From: Bacteroidetes bacterium HGW-Bacteroidetes-7
GTDB taxonomy: Bacteria > Bacteroidota > Bacteroidia > Bacteroidales > UBA932
Length of the DNA: 64,000 nt
Direction: 5' to 3'
NCBI GenBank assembly: GCA_002842465.1
Contig: PHDA01000002.1
Span: 1 to 64,000, forward strand
Shown here: in pieces, positions 33,309 through 42,435 of the stretch
How the letters are laid out: each line of letters opens with the position of its first letter
Numbering within the stretch: the stretch's first letter is position 1
Notes under the pieces: generated by a model
What the model was told of the DNA's origin: nothing
Database searches by the model: none
The model's input: only the letters and a program-made list of their open reading frames with translations
Made by a program: the position numbers and the translations under genes

Positions 33309-35756
33309 ATGAAGTACGTAATTGTAGGAGGCGTTGCGGGAGGAGCAACCGTAGCTGCCAGACTAAGAAGAAACGATGAAAATGCCGAGATAATATTATT
33401 TGAAAGGGGCGAATATGTCTCCTATGCAAACTGTGGTCTGCCCTACTATATTGGAGAGGTAATAAACAACAGAGATAATTTGTTTGTACAAACTGTAGAG
33501 GGTTTTAAAGGACGTTACAATGTTGACATCAGAATCCGTTCAGAGGTTGAGAAGGTAGATGCAGCAGGCAAATCTGTAGAGATATTGGACATTGAAAGCG
33601 GTCGCAGATATTTTGAAACTTATGATAAACTAATTCTCTCTCCCGGAGCAGAGCCTATCAGACCAAAGATTGAGGGAATTGAGAGCTCAAGAATTTTCAC
33701 ATTGAGAAATGTACCAGACACCGATAAAATTAAACGCTTTCTGACTGTTAAAAAGGTTGAAAAAGCGGTTGTAGTCGGTGGTGGTTTTATTGGACTTGAA
33801 ATGGCAGAGAACCTGCATGAGTGGGGCATTAAGATTGATCTTGTGGAGATGGCACCTCAGGTTATGGCCCACCTCGATTTTTCAATGGCCTCAATTATAA
33901 ATTCAGAACTAATAACAAAAGGGGTAGATCTGCACCTGAACGATGCTGTTAAAAAGTTTGACGAAACACCCTCTGGAATAACAGTTGAACTTCAAAGCGG
34001 TAAAAAACTTGAAGCAGATATGGTTATCTGGAGCATAGGAGTTAAGCCGGAGATTAAACTAGCTAAAAGTGCAGGAATAGAAATTGGATTGAGCGGTGGA
34101 ATTAAGGTAAATGAATACATGCAAACCTCTAACGAGCATATTTATGCGCTTGGAGATGCTACCGAAGTAATAAATGCCGTAACCGGAAAACCAGCTTTGA
34201 TCCCTCTTGCCGGACCTGCCAATAAGCAGGGAAGAATAGTTGCAGACAACATTGTTTATGGCAATAATTCAAAATATGAAGGGACTATTGGAACCGGAAT
34301 AGCAAAGGTGTTTGATTTGACAGTTGCATCAACCGGTGCAAACGGAAAACTGCTTAACAGTGCCGGGATTAAATATATTTCATCTTTCACGCACTCTTCT
34401 TCACATGCTGGTTACTACCCAAATGCGCTACCACTCTCAATTAAAATTCTGTTTGCGCCCGAAGATGGCAGACTGCTGGGAGCCCAGGTGGTGGGATTCG
34501 ATGGTGTTGACAAAAGAATTGAGTTGTTTGCCCAGGTGCTCAAGTCTAAGGGGACAATTTACGACCTCATGAACATTGAACATGCCTATGCACCTCCGTA
34601 TTCATCTGCAAAAGATCCTGTTAACATGGCTGGCTTTGTGGCAGACAACATACTTAAAGGCAGAGTAAAAATTGTATCATGGAGAAAGGCGGCAAAATCA
34701 GACCCGGCAAACGATTTTCTGCTTGATGTAAGGACAAGAGAGGAGTATTCACTTGGAGCTATTGATAACTCTGTGAATATACCGCTGGATGAGATTCGAG
34801 GCAGACTCTCTGAAATACCAACCGACAAAAGAGTTATTGTATATTGTGCTGTCGGGCTGAGAGGTTACGTAGCCAGCCGTATTCTATACCAGAATGGATT
34901 TGACAATGTATTCAACCTTTCGGGAGGTTATAAAACGTACTCTATAGCAACAGCGAGACAAAATGCCACCCAATTCTTTGCAGGACAGATTACATCCGAT
35001 GACACACTCAGCGAAGTTGACAAAGAGACATTTATAGCCGTTGACGCCACAGGGCTTCAATGTCCCGGACCTATAATGCAGCTTAAAAAGAGCTATGACA
35101 CACTCAATACCGGAGAGAGGCTTGAGATAAGGGCAACGGACATGGCGTTTGGAAAAGATGTGGCTTCATGGTGTAAAATAACAGGCGCAAAACTTATCTC
35201 TGTCGAAAGCAGAATGGGTGTAATAACCGCCAAGGTAGAAAAAGGAGAGATCCCATCTAACTGCAGAATTTCGGGAGGAATAATCGGTGACAATAAAACT
35301 ATTGTTGTATTCAGCGACAATCTTGACAAGGCTTTGGCTTCGTTTATAATTGCAAACGGTGCAGCATCAATGGGTAAAAAAGTGACCATGTTCTTTACTT
35401 TTTGGGGTTTGAATGTAATCAAGCGAAGAAATCCCGGTAAGGTTAAAAAAGATTTAATGGGTAAAATGTTTGGTATGATGATGCCAAAGGGAGCCTCTTC
35501 ATTAAAGCTTTCACAAATGAACATGTTTGGATTGGGATCGTTAATGATGAAATTTGTAATGCGCAAGAAAAACATTGATACTCTTGAGTCTTTAATTGAA
35601 CAGGCTCAAGCAGCCGGAGTGGAATTTATTGCCTGTAAAATGAGCATGGATGTTATGGGAGTTCAGGAGGAGGAGATTATGGATGGTGTAAACTTTGCAG
35701 GAGTGGCCACATATCTTGAGAAGAGTGAAGAGGCCAATATGTCTCTGTTTATCTAA
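33309..35756 (+). CDS. CoA-disulfide reductase fused to rhodanese, TusA and DsrE-like domains
   Basis: The 815-residue flavoprotein has an FAD loop GGVAGG (7-12), redox Cys42 in NCGLPYY, an NAD(P)H loop GGGFIG (157-162) and the second FAD motif GDA (282-284). A dimer domain extends to about 450. Rhodanese follows (466-545, Cys513 in VYCAVGLRG), then TusA-like (576-645, CPGP with Cys585), then DsrE-like (662-815). It probably reduces CoA disulfide, CoA persulfide or polysulfide, and passes sulfane sulfur along the domain cysteines. This multi-domain form is known in anaerobes. It is divergent from the thioredoxin-MarR-DoxX operon. Confidence 0.95.
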   Translation: MKYVIVGGVAGGATVAARLRRNDENAEIILFERGEYVSYANCGLPYYIGEVINNRDNLFVQTVEGFKGRYNVDIRIRSEVEKVDAAGKSVEILDIESGRRYFETYDKLILSPGAEPIRPKIEGIESSRIFTLRNVPDTDKIKRFLTVKKVEKAVVVGGGFIGLEMAENLHEWGIKIDLVEMAPQVMAHLDFSMASIINSELITKGVDLHLNDAVKKFDETPSGITVELQSGKKLEADMVIWSIGVKPEIKLAKSAGIEIGLSGGIKVNEYMQTSNEHIYALGDATEVINAVTGKPALIPLAGPANKQGRIVADNIVYGNNSKYEGTIGTGIAKVFDLTVASTGANGKLLNSAGIKYISSFTHSSSHAGYYPNALPLSIKILFAPEDGRLLGAQVVGFDGVDKRIELFAQVLKSKGTIYDLMNIEHAYAPPYSSAKDPVNMAGFVADNILKGRVKIVSWRKAAKSDPANDFLLDVRTREEYSLGAIDNSVNIPLDEIRGRLSEIPTDKRVIVYCAVGLRGYVASRILYQNGFDNVFNLSGGYKTYSIATARQNATQFFAGQITSDDTLSEVDKETFIAVDATGLQCPGPIMQLKKSYDTLNTGERLEIRATDMAFGKDVASWCKITGAKLISVESRMGVITAKVEKGEIPSNCRISGGIIGDNKTIVVFSDNLDKALASFIIANGAASMGKKVTMFFTFWGLNVIKRRNPGKVKKDLMGKMFGMMMPKGASSLKLSQMNMFGLGSLMMKFVMRKKNIDTLESLIEQAQAAGVEFIACKMSMDVMGVQEEEIMDGVNFAGVATYLEKSEEANMSLFI

Positions 35757-35823
35757 CAGAGCGGTTCTTTTCTTATCTTTACAGTTTATAAACTTTACAA
35801 TAAATGGTAATTCTTTCTAAATA

Positions 35824-36384
35824 ATGGCAAAATTTTCGACAATAATTCTCAAAGTGCTAGGTTGGAAAACAATGGAGCCACCTGCTCCGGATCCAAAATG
35901 CATTATTTTGGGCGCACCCCACACCTCGAGTTGGGATTTCATAATCTCAAGTCTTTACTATAACTCAGTGGGTGGCAAGGCAAGTGTTTTGGTAAAGAAG
36001 AGTCTGTTTTGGGGGCCGCTAGGCCCTATTGTAAAAGCCATGGGTGGAGTTCCTGTTGACAGATCAAAGGGTGCCAGACTAACTCTTCAGGTTATTGAGG
36101 AGTTTAAAAAGCGAGATATTTTGCATCTTGCAATAGCACCTGAAGGTACCAGAAAGCCAACCACCAACTGGAAAAGTGGTTTTCATACAATAGCCAAAGC
36201 TGCAGATGTGCCGGTTTATCTTGGATACTTCGACTGGAAGAGGAAAGAGGTTGGACGCGGAGAGAGATTTGAACTCACAGATGACCCAAAAGCCGACCTT
36301 AAAAGAATAAGGCAATGGTATAAAGATAAGGGCGTTGAAGGGAAACACCCGAAGATGTTTTTGACAGGAAATGACCTGCAATAA
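35824..36384 (+). CDS. Lysophospholipid acyltransferase (PlsC-like)
   Basis: The 186-residue protein has acyltransferase motif I HTSSWD (H-x4-D), GGVPVDRSKG and motif III APEGTR. It matches the short 1-acylglycerol-3-phosphate acyltransferase-like family, which lacks strong membrane helices. It transfers an acyl group to a lysolipid. The exact substrate (LPA or an ornithine/glycine lipid precursor) cannot be told. It lies 50 bases before the acyl-CoA ligase, which may supply acyl groups. Confidence 0.9.
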   Translation: MAKFSTIILKVLGWKTMEPPAPDPKCIILGAPHTSSWDFIISSLYYNSVGGKASVLVKKSLFWGPLGPIVKAMGGVPVDRSKGARLTLQVIEEFKKRDILHLAIAPEGTRKPTTNWKSGFHTIAKAADVPVYLGYFDWKRKEVGRGERFELTDDPKADLKRIRQWYKDKGVEGKHPKMFLTGNDLQ

Positions 36385-36434
36385 TTTGGAATGATTATTG
36401 CACATAATTACACCGACTATATAAAATACATAAA

Positions 36435-38219
36435 ATGAACTTTCCCCAATTTGGTACTCTAAGAGATTTATTTACTTACTGTACAACTACTTATAAGAAC
36501 AATAGCGCATTCTCATACATTAATGGCCAATCTTACACTTATGAAGAATTTGGAATAAAATCTTCAGAGGTTTCAGATATGCTTGCATCATATGGAGTTA
36601 GTCCTGATGACAAGATTGCAATATTGAGTCAGAACATGCCCAACTGGCCTGTTGCCTATTTTGCCACCACTGCTTTTGGAAGAGTATCTGTCCCTTTGCT
36701 ACCTGACTTCTCAGATTTTGAGATAAAAAACATAATCGAACATGCCGAAGCCACAGCCCTGTTTATTTCACAGAGGTTATTATATAAAGTTTCTGAAGAT
36801 ACTCTCAAAACTTTCAAGGTAGTTATTGATATTGACACTCTTACCCCTATCCGGGGAACAAAGACAGAGCAAATAGCCGAAATCAAAACCTCCTCTGAAG
36901 AAGATCTTGCAGTTATAATATACACATCCGGTACAACCGGCAACTCTAAAGGAGTAATGCTAAGTCACGCAAATTTGTGCAAACATCTATATTCTGCCTG
37001 CATTTTAAGGCCGGGTTTTGAGTGGGATGTATGGCTCTCACTGCTTCCACTTTCTCACACACTTGAGAGCAGTTTATGTATGCTGCTCCCAATGGCAAGC
37101 GGTTCAAAGGTTTACTACATAGAGAAGGCCCCTACCCCTACAATTCTCATGAATGCTCTTAAGGAGTCACGCCCTACAACCATTCTGAGCGTCCCTATGA
37201 TTATTGAGAAGATATACAGAAACTCTGTATTACCTAAGTTCAATGCCAGCCCCGTTACCAGAGCTCTCTACAAAACAACTTTTGGAAGAAAACTCCTGAA
37301 CAGGGTTGCAGGTAAGAAGCTTATGAAGACATTCGGGGGAAACCTTCGTTTCTTCGGTATTGGAGGAGCAAAACTTGATCCTGTGGTTGAAAGATTTCTA
37401 CAGGAGGCTAAATTCCCTTATGCTATAGGGTACGGTCTTACAGAGACCTCTCCATTACTGGCAGGTGCTGTAGTTGGAAAGACAAAGCTTCAATCAACAG
37501 GCCCATCGGTTCATGGAGTGACACTTAAAATCAATAATCCCAATCCGGAAACCGGAGAGGGAGAGATTGTGGCAAAGGGTCCAAATGTAATGATGGGATA
37601 CTACAAAAATCCTGAGGCCACTGCTCAGGCATTCACAGAAGATGGTTGGTTCCGCACAAAAGACCTGGGCATATTTGACAAAGAGGGTCGCCTCTTTATC
37701 AAAGGTCGTCTCAATAACATGATTCTTGGCCCAAGTGGAGAGAACATCTACCCGGAAGAGATCGAATCAATTATTAACGGTCACTCAATGGTTGCAGAAT
37801 CGCTGGTAACCCTGTATGACGGCAAGCTTGTTGCTCTGGTTCATTTCAACCCTGACAAGCTTAAATCTCTTATCGAGGCAAAGGACGAGGCACTAGCCGC
37901 TTACTACAAGACCAAAGATGAACTCAAGCAATCTTACGACGATAAGAAAGAGGAGATAATCAAAGCCTACGAAGAGAAAAAAGAGGAGTTCACCAAGACC
38001 AAAGAAGATCTGATGCACTCATATGACGAGAAAAAAGAGGAGATAATGAAGGCCTTTCATGAAAAGCTGGATCATCTCAAGAAAGAGGTCTATGACTACG
38101 TAAATGCACGTGTTAATAAATTCTCAAAAATAAATGTAGTGGTTGATCACCCAGAGCAGTTTGAAAAAACAGCCACACACAAAATTAAACGCTACAAATA
38201 CACAAGCAAAACCAAATAA
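36435..38219 (+). CDS. Long-chain acyl-CoA ligase (AMP-forming) with coiled-coil insert
   Basis: The 594-residue ANL enzyme has the P-loop YTSGTTGNSKGVMLSH, GYGLTETSP and the hinge region DGWFRTKDLG, followed by GRLNNMILGPSGENIYPEEIE. The C-terminal lid is interrupted at about residues 480-550 by a highly charged segment rich in Lys/Glu/Tyr. It includes a tandem 29-residue repeat (492-520 and 521-549, 16 of 29 identical). The lid then resumes with VNKFSKINVV and ends in the catalytic-lysine region KTATHKIKR. It activates fatty acids with ATP and CoA. The insert looks like a coiled coil for partner or membrane contact. Confidence 0.93.
   Translation: MNFPQFGTLRDLFTYCTTTYKNNSAFSYINGQSYTYEEFGIKSSEVSDMLASYGVSPDDKIAILSQNMPNWPVAYFATTAFGRVSVPLLPDFSDFEIKNIIEHAEATALFISQRLLYKVSEDTLKTFKVVIDIDTLTPIRGTKTEQIAEIKTSSEEDLAVIIYTSGTTGNSKGVMLSHANLCKHLYSACILRPGFEWDVWLSLLPLSHTLESSLCMLLPMASGSKVYYIEKAPTPTILMNALKESRPTTILSVPMIIEKIYRNSVLPKFNASPVTRALYKTTFGRKLLNRVAGKKLMKTFGGNLRFFGIGGAKLDPVVERFLQEAKFPYAIGYGLTETSPLLAGAVVGKTKLQSTGPSVHGVTLKINNPNPETGEGEIVAKGPNVMMGYYKNPEATAQAFTEDGWFRTKDLGIFDKEGRLFIKGRLNNMILGPSGENIYPEEIESIINGHSMVAESLVTLYDGKLVALVHFNPDKLKSLIEAKDEALAAYYKTKDELKQSYDDKKEEIIKAYEEKKEEFTKTKEDLMHSYDEKKEEIMKAFHEKLDHLKKEVYDYVNARVNKFSKINVVVDHPEQFEKTATHKIKRYKYTSKTK
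37908..38081 (+). repeat. Tandem 87-bp coding repeat in the acyl-CoA ligase
   Basis: Two adjacent 87-base units (37908-37994 and 37995-38081) encode 29-residue repeats, both starting Lys-Thr-Lys and sharing S-Y-D-x-K-K-E-E-I. Sixteen of 29 residues are identical. The units contain shorter K-K-E-E sub-repeats. Confidence 0.8.
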
Positions 38220-38222
38220 TCT

Positions 38223-38338
38223 CCGCACCAGTTTAAGGTATCTTGCTGTATTTTAACAAGTAAAACGAGCCAATTCTTTAATCAGAATTGGCTCGTTTAT
38301 ATATTTGATATTCCGCGTTTTATTGCAAACTGGTGCGG
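38223..38338. repeat. 12-bp inverted repeat enclosing a terminator hairpin
   Basis: CCGCACCAGTTT (38223-38234) and its exact complement (38327-38338) flank the terminator at 38263-38298. The outer arms start 4 bases after the ligase stop and end 5 bases before the nucleotidase stop. There is no terminal target duplication or transposase, so it does not look like an insertion element. Confidence 0.75.
38263..38298. terminator. Bidirectional hairpin terminator, 15-bp stem
   Basis: AAACGAGCCAATTCT pairs perfectly with 38284-38298 across a 6-base loop. The A/T ends give a short T run on either strand. It sits between convergent genes (acyl-CoA ligase and 5'-nucleotidase) and can serve both. Confidence 0.85.
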
Positions 38339-38342
38339 TGGA

Positions 38343-39188
38343 TTATTTCATGAATGAAATATCGATGCGGCCGGTGTAGACGCCGTGGGCGCCTGTCTGG
38401 TTTACAATTACTCCTTTGCCGGCTTTATCTTTCACGATAACAGGCTCTTCGAGAAATGTATGTGAGTGGCCTCCGATAATAATATCTACATTTTTGATGA
38501 GTTTGGCAAGGTCAACATCTGCCGGTCTCTCTTTTGATCCTCCGTCAAACCCCATATGACTTAAGACAATTACAAGATCACAACCATCTTTTTTCTTGAG
38601 TTTTTTGGCCAGCTTGTTAACAATTGGTGTTGGGTTTTTGTACTTTATGCCCTCTCTTGCCTTCTCGGACACATATCCTCTGAGGTCGAGCATGACTCCA
38701 ATTATCCCAATTTTATGACCCCCTTTGTGGATAATGGTGTATGGCTTAACGATCTCCTTTAACGGACTTGCAGAGAAGTCGTAATTTGCGCATAAAGTTA
38801 CATAATCTGCCTCCTGAAGTCTCTTTGCAAGAACCTCCTGACCATCGTCAAATTCATGGTTCCCAAGGCAAACGGCATCATAACCCATTGCATTGTAAAG
38901 CATAACCTCCATCTTTCCTCCGAAAAGTGTGTAGTATGGAGTTCCCTGGTTGTAGTCACCGGCATCCAGAACCAAAACATTCTGATGCCTCTCCTTTATA
39001 CTCTGAATGTAGTTGGCTCTTCTCTGAAAGCCTCCAAAGCCGGCATTCCTTCCGCTTGATAATGGCTCAATGTTACTGTGAACATCATTTGTGTGCAGTA
39101 TGACAAGATCCTGCGCAAATGTAAATGCCGCTGCTGCTACAAAAAGGGCAACAAGGGCAATTTTACGTATTATATGTATGATTTTCAT
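38343..39188 (-). CDS. 5'-nucleotidase, metallophosphatase domain only
   Basis: This 281-residue secreted protein has a signal peptide (about 1-25, ending FTFAQ). The metallophosphoesterase motifs are ILHTNDVHSNIEP (D-x-H), LDAGDYNQGTPYY (G-D), LGNHEFDDG (G-N-H-E), LSHMGFDGG and IIGGHSHTF (G-H-x-H). It equals the N-terminal half of UshA-type nucleotidases. The C-terminal substrate-binding half is encoded by the separate upstream gene at 39342-40097. The two probably work together in the periplasm on nucleotides or sugar nucleotides. Confidence 0.9.
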   Translation of the reverse strand: MKIIHIIRKIALVALFVAAAAFTFAQDLVILHTNDVHSNIEPLSSGRNAGFGGFQRRANYIQSIKERHQNVLVLDAGDYNQGTPYYTLFGGKMEVMLYNAMGYDAVCLGNHEFDDGQEVLAKRLQEADYVTLCANYDFSASPLKEIVKPYTIIHKGGHKIGIIGVMLDLRGYVSEKAREGIKYKNPTPIVNKLAKKLKKKDGCDLVIVLSHMGFDGGSKERPADVDLAKLIKNVDIIIGGHSHTFLEEPVIVKDKAGKGVIVNQTGAHGVYTGRIDISFMK

Positions 39189-39341
39189 TTGTACGAGGTA
39201 TTAATGTTTTTGGCAGTTTTTATTAATCAAAATATCGTAAGTTATTTTTGACATTAATCTTAGATTGTGTTGATTAATAATGAATTATTCAGCTATTCAT
39301 TGAATGTATCTTATATTCGTTGAATTCACTTACTCCTTTTC

Positions 39342-40097
39342 CTACTCTTCAAATTTTACTCTTTTGGTAATTGCCGAGGTGATTTTTTTCTTTTTGGCAG
39401 TCAGAGCTTCTATACTCTCAATAACTGCATCTCTTAGCAGCGCACCGGTCTGTTCAACCGCTGTAGCATCTTTGAGAGCAAGCAGGTTATCGCCACCGCT
39501 CATCAAAAAATCAATTGTTACAATGCGGTATGTTTTGCTGTCGTCAATCTGCTGGCCGTCAATCAAAACATCTTTAAGTGCTCCACTTCTTATCTCTAGT
39601 TGAACATTGTGAGAAAATGCCTCTACTCTGTTTCTTGCAAATGAATCAAAGAGTTTTCTGACAGAAGAACCTGGTACATCCAGAACAACAACATAGTTTT
39701 CAAAAGGGAAAATTGAGAAGATGTCATACCTTCTTACCGGGCCCTTTGGAAGGGCAGCTCTGAGTCCTCCAAAATTTGTAAGTGAGAAATCAACATATGA
39801 TGAGCTCTTCTCTCTTCCATACTCCAGCAAAAGGTCTGCAGCAAAGTTTGAAAGAAGAGACTCAGGCCTTGAAGAGCGCATCTCTACCTCAGACTCCCCG
39901 ATTACCTGCTGCATAATCCTGTCCATTTCGGGTTTGTAAAATTCAATAATTCCCTTTACGACAGGTTCGTTGTTCGTGTCCCATGTAGAATCCATGAGTA
40001 CACGGGTAGCTTTATAACTGAAGTTAAGCTCCTGTGACAAAAGTGCCACAGGCAGCAGAAACAACAGTGCTACCATAGAAAGTATATATCTTTTCAT
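39342..40097 (-). CDS. 5'-nucleotidase C-terminal domain protein (separate gene)
   Basis: The 251-residue protein has its own signal peptide (about 1-21). It matches the 5'-nucleotidase C-terminal domain: SLLSNFAADLLLEYG, SLTNFGGLRAALPKG, DIFSIFPFENYVVVLD and IDFLMSGGDNLLAL. This domain binds the nucleoside base in UshA. The phosphatase domain is encoded 153 bases downstream on the same strand, so the gene order is reversed relative to a fused enzyme. Because both parts have signal peptides, this is a stable split, not a frameshift. Confidence 0.9.
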   Translation of the reverse strand: MKRYILSMVALLFLLPVALLSQELNFSYKATRVLMDSTWDTNNEPVVKGIIEFYKPEMDRIMQQVIGESEVEMRSSRPESLLSNFAADLLLEYGREKSSSYVDFSLTNFGGLRAALPKGPVRRYDIFSIFPFENYVVVLDVPGSSVRKLFDSFARNRVEAFSHNVQLEIRSGALKDVLIDGQQIDDSKTYRIVTIDFLMSGGDNLLALKDATAVEQTGALLRDAVIESIEALTAKKKKITSAITKRVKFEE

Positions 40098-40124
40098 CTT
40101 TTTTTCTTAAAAATAATCAAATAA

Positions 40125-41465
40125 TTAATATTTGAGCCATTTTATAAGATCTTTCCAGTTTGCCTTTTTACCGTACATCAGGATTCCTACTCTGTAAATT
40201 TTTGCAGAGACAAAGGTCATGAAGATAAACGTTCCAACCAGCAAAGCCAGCGATAGTGCAAGTTCCCAGGCAGGGACCCCAAAAGGGACTCTAGCCATCA
40301 TAACCATAGGAGAGGTAAAAGGTATCATTGAACCCCAGAACGAAAGTGAACTGTCCGGATACTGGAATGTGTGAATCATTATAAAGAGACCAATAATAAG
40401 TGGTAGCGTCACAGGTAGAATCAGTTGCTGTGTGTCTGCTTCGTTATCCACTGCTGACCCTACTGCCGAGAAGAGTGCTGCGTAGAGCAGGTATCCCAAA
40501 AGGAAGTAAAGTATAAAGGCTGTTAGAATTCTGGCTATTGGAACATTTGCCAATGAGGCCATTATGTTATCCATTGGGGTAGATTCTGCAGTGATTGACG
40601 TAATTGCATCAGTTGCGGTCTGCCCGGCAGCCATCTGCTGTACTAGTTCGTTGCTCTCTGTCAGTTTATCGGCACCCATTATTGCCTGTGCACCAAAAAT
40701 TATACCTCCTGTCAGGACTATCCATATAAGAAATTGAAGAAGTGCTACCGAACCAACTCCAAGTATTTTACCAAGCATCAGTTCAAACGGCTTAACCGAA
40801 GATACGATAACCTCTACAATTCTTGTTGTCTTCTCTTCAATAACCCCTCGCATAACCATTGAGCCAAACATGAAAATGAACATATAAATCATAAAGCTGA
40901 GAATATAGGCTATGCCCATGTAGAGCTCAACCATACCCTCTTTCTCCTCTCCGGATTCCGATATTGTGAAGGTCTTAACCGACACATCCGTGCGAATATC
41001 CTTAAGAATATTATCAAGGTTTTCTATGTCGTATTTTTCAAGCTTACTCTTCTCCATTGCCTTCTGGACATTTCTCTCAATCTGTTTCTTTGTATCAATA
41101 TTCATCTGCTTTGTAGAGATGGTAGAAACAGATACGTTAAACATTGAGTCCGGAGCAGAAATTTCAACTGCTGCATATAGACTTTCAGGAAAATCTTTTT
41201 TAATTGACTCTATGTCAGCATTTTTATCAAACAAGTAGGTGTACTCTTCGCTATTTTCGAAAAATGGCTGGCAAAGCTCCGACCTGTCAATAACCAGAAT
41301 TTTTTGCCCTTTATTACCTGATGACAACGTCATTATCAGTGATGGCATCACAATAAGAGCAGCAAATAAAAGGGGGGTAAGAATTGTCATTATGATGAAT
41401 GACTTTTTTTTAACACGTATTAGAAACTCACGTGATATAATCAGAAAAAGCTTATTTGTTTTCAT
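40125..41465 (-). CDS. ABC-2 type exporter permease (NatB-like)
   Basis: The 446-residue permease has one N-terminal membrane helix (about 22-46), a large extracytoplasmic domain (about 47-180) and then five to six helices with EEKTTRIVEVIVSSVKPFELMLGK, the NatB/ABC-2 signature. It pairs with the ATPase whose stop lies 14 bases upstream. An SD-like AAAGGAGG precedes the ATG. The family exports sodium, drugs or lipids, and substrate is unknown here. Confidence 0.9.
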   Translation of the reverse strand: MKTNKLFLIISREFLIRVKKKSFIIMTILTPLLFAALIVMPSLIMTLSSGNKGQKILVIDRSELCQPFFENSEEYTYLFDKNADIESIKKDFPESLYAAVEISAPDSMFNVSVSTISTKQMNIDTKKQIERNVQKAMEKSKLEKYDIENLDNILKDIRTDVSVKTFTISESGEEKEGMVELYMGIAYILSFMIYMFIFMFGSMVMRGVIEEKTTRIVEVIVSSVKPFELMLGKILGVGSVALLQFLIWIVLTGGIIFGAQAIMGADKLTESNELVQQMAAGQTATDAITSITAESTPMDNIMASLANVPIARILTAFILYFLLGYLLYAALFSAVGSAVDNEADTQQLILPVTLPLIIGLFIMIHTFQYPDSSLSFWGSMIPFTSPMVMMARVPFGVPAWELALSLALLVGTFIFMTFVSAKIYRVGILMYGKKANWKDLIKWLKY

Positions 41466-41479
41466 ATTCTGTTCCTCCT

Positions 41480-42385
41480 TTAGCTAACCAGTTTAATAAA
41501 AATGTCGTTCATCCTTGGAATCAGCTCTCTGTAGGAGAGGATGTCAATTTCTGAAACAAGGCTTCTTAAAATCTCTGAAGAACAAGCCTCTTTTTTAACC
41601 TCAAGTATTGCTCTGTAACCCCTTTTAGTCTCCTCCTGATTTACGAGAGAGATAAGATTATTCGCGGCAAAAGAATGAGGGGCGGATGCTCTGTAAATAA
41701 CTTCTACTTCGTTTTTCCCGTGATCTCTTCTTATCTGGTCAAGCTCTCCTGTAATTATCAGCTTTGCTTTATTTATGAGTGCAATGTTATCACAAAGCTC
41801 CTCAACAGATTCCATATTGTGAGTAGAGAGAATAACCGAGGTTCCTGCATCTCTCATTAATAAAATTTCATTTCTTACAAGCTGAACATTAACAGGGTCA
41901 AAACCACTGAAAGGTTCATCAAGAATAAGTAACGACGGTTTATGAAGGATGGTGCAGATAAACTGTACCTTTTGGGCCATTCCTTTCGAAAGCTCCTCCA
42001 CCTTTTTGTTCCACCAGGCTTGAATCCCAAACTTTACAAACCAATGCTTAAGCTCTCTTGTTGCCTCTTCTTTGCTCAAGCCTTTAAGGCGGGCAAGGTA
42101 TAATGCCTGGTCTCCTACCTTCATCTTCTTATACAGACCTCTCTCCTCAGGAAGGTATCCGATGTATGCAATATCATCTCTTTGAAGCTTAGCTCCATTA
42201 AATAGCACCTCTCCTGAATCGGGGAGGGTAATCTGGTTCATGATTCTGATAAGAGTTGTCTTACCGGCACCGTTCGGCCCAAGAAGTCCGAAAATCTTTC
42301 CTTTTGGAACAGAGATACTTACATTGTCAAGAGCAGTAAAATCATTAAACTTCTTGACAACATTTTGGCAGGTGATTATGTCCAT
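41480..42385 (-). CDS. ABC exporter ATP-binding protein (NatA-like)
   Basis: The 301-residue ATPase has Walker A GPNGAGKTT, a Q-loop region with GYLPEERGLYKKM, signature LSKGMAQKVQ, Walker B LLILDEPFSGFDP and the switch His in STHNME. A C-terminal extension of about 90 residues is typical of the NatA/CcmA group (GYLPEERGLY is characteristic). It powers the adjacent ABC-2 permease. A TATATTTG element lies upstream. Confidence 0.92.
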   Translation of the reverse strand: MDIITCQNVVKKFNDFTALDNVSISVPKGKIFGLLGPNGAGKTTLIRIMNQITLPDSGEVLFNGAKLQRDDIAYIGYLPEERGLYKKMKVGDQALYLARLKGLSKEEATRELKHWFVKFGIQAWWNKKVEELSKGMAQKVQFICTILHKPSLLILDEPFSGFDPVNVQLVRNEILLMRDAGTSVILSTHNMESVEELCDNIALINKAKLIITGELDQIRRDHGKNEVEVIYRASAPHSFAANNLISLVNQEETKRGYRAILEVKKEACSSEILRSLVSEIDILSYRELIPRMNDIFIKLVS

Positions 42386-42413
42386 ATTATTCTTTGGTTT
42401 TGAAAAAGTGTAA

Positions 42414-42421
42414 CAAATATA
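42414..42421 (-). promoter_or_regulatory. Bacteroidota -7 promoter element for the NatAB-like operon
   Basis: The minus strand reads TATATTTG, an exact TAnnTTTG match, 28 bases before the ATPase ATG. Confidence 0.5.
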
Positions 42422-42435
42422 CGATTCTCCTCCAT

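Noticed and set aside
36656-36943. Minus-strand frame within the acyl-CoA ligase gene, and similar frames in other genes
   Set aside because: These are antisense shadows with low-complexity Ser/Leu composition and no start signals.
38223-38338. Inverted repeat as the ends of a miniature insertion element
   Set aside because: There is no target duplication, and the arms are placed symmetrically at the two gene ends around a terminator.
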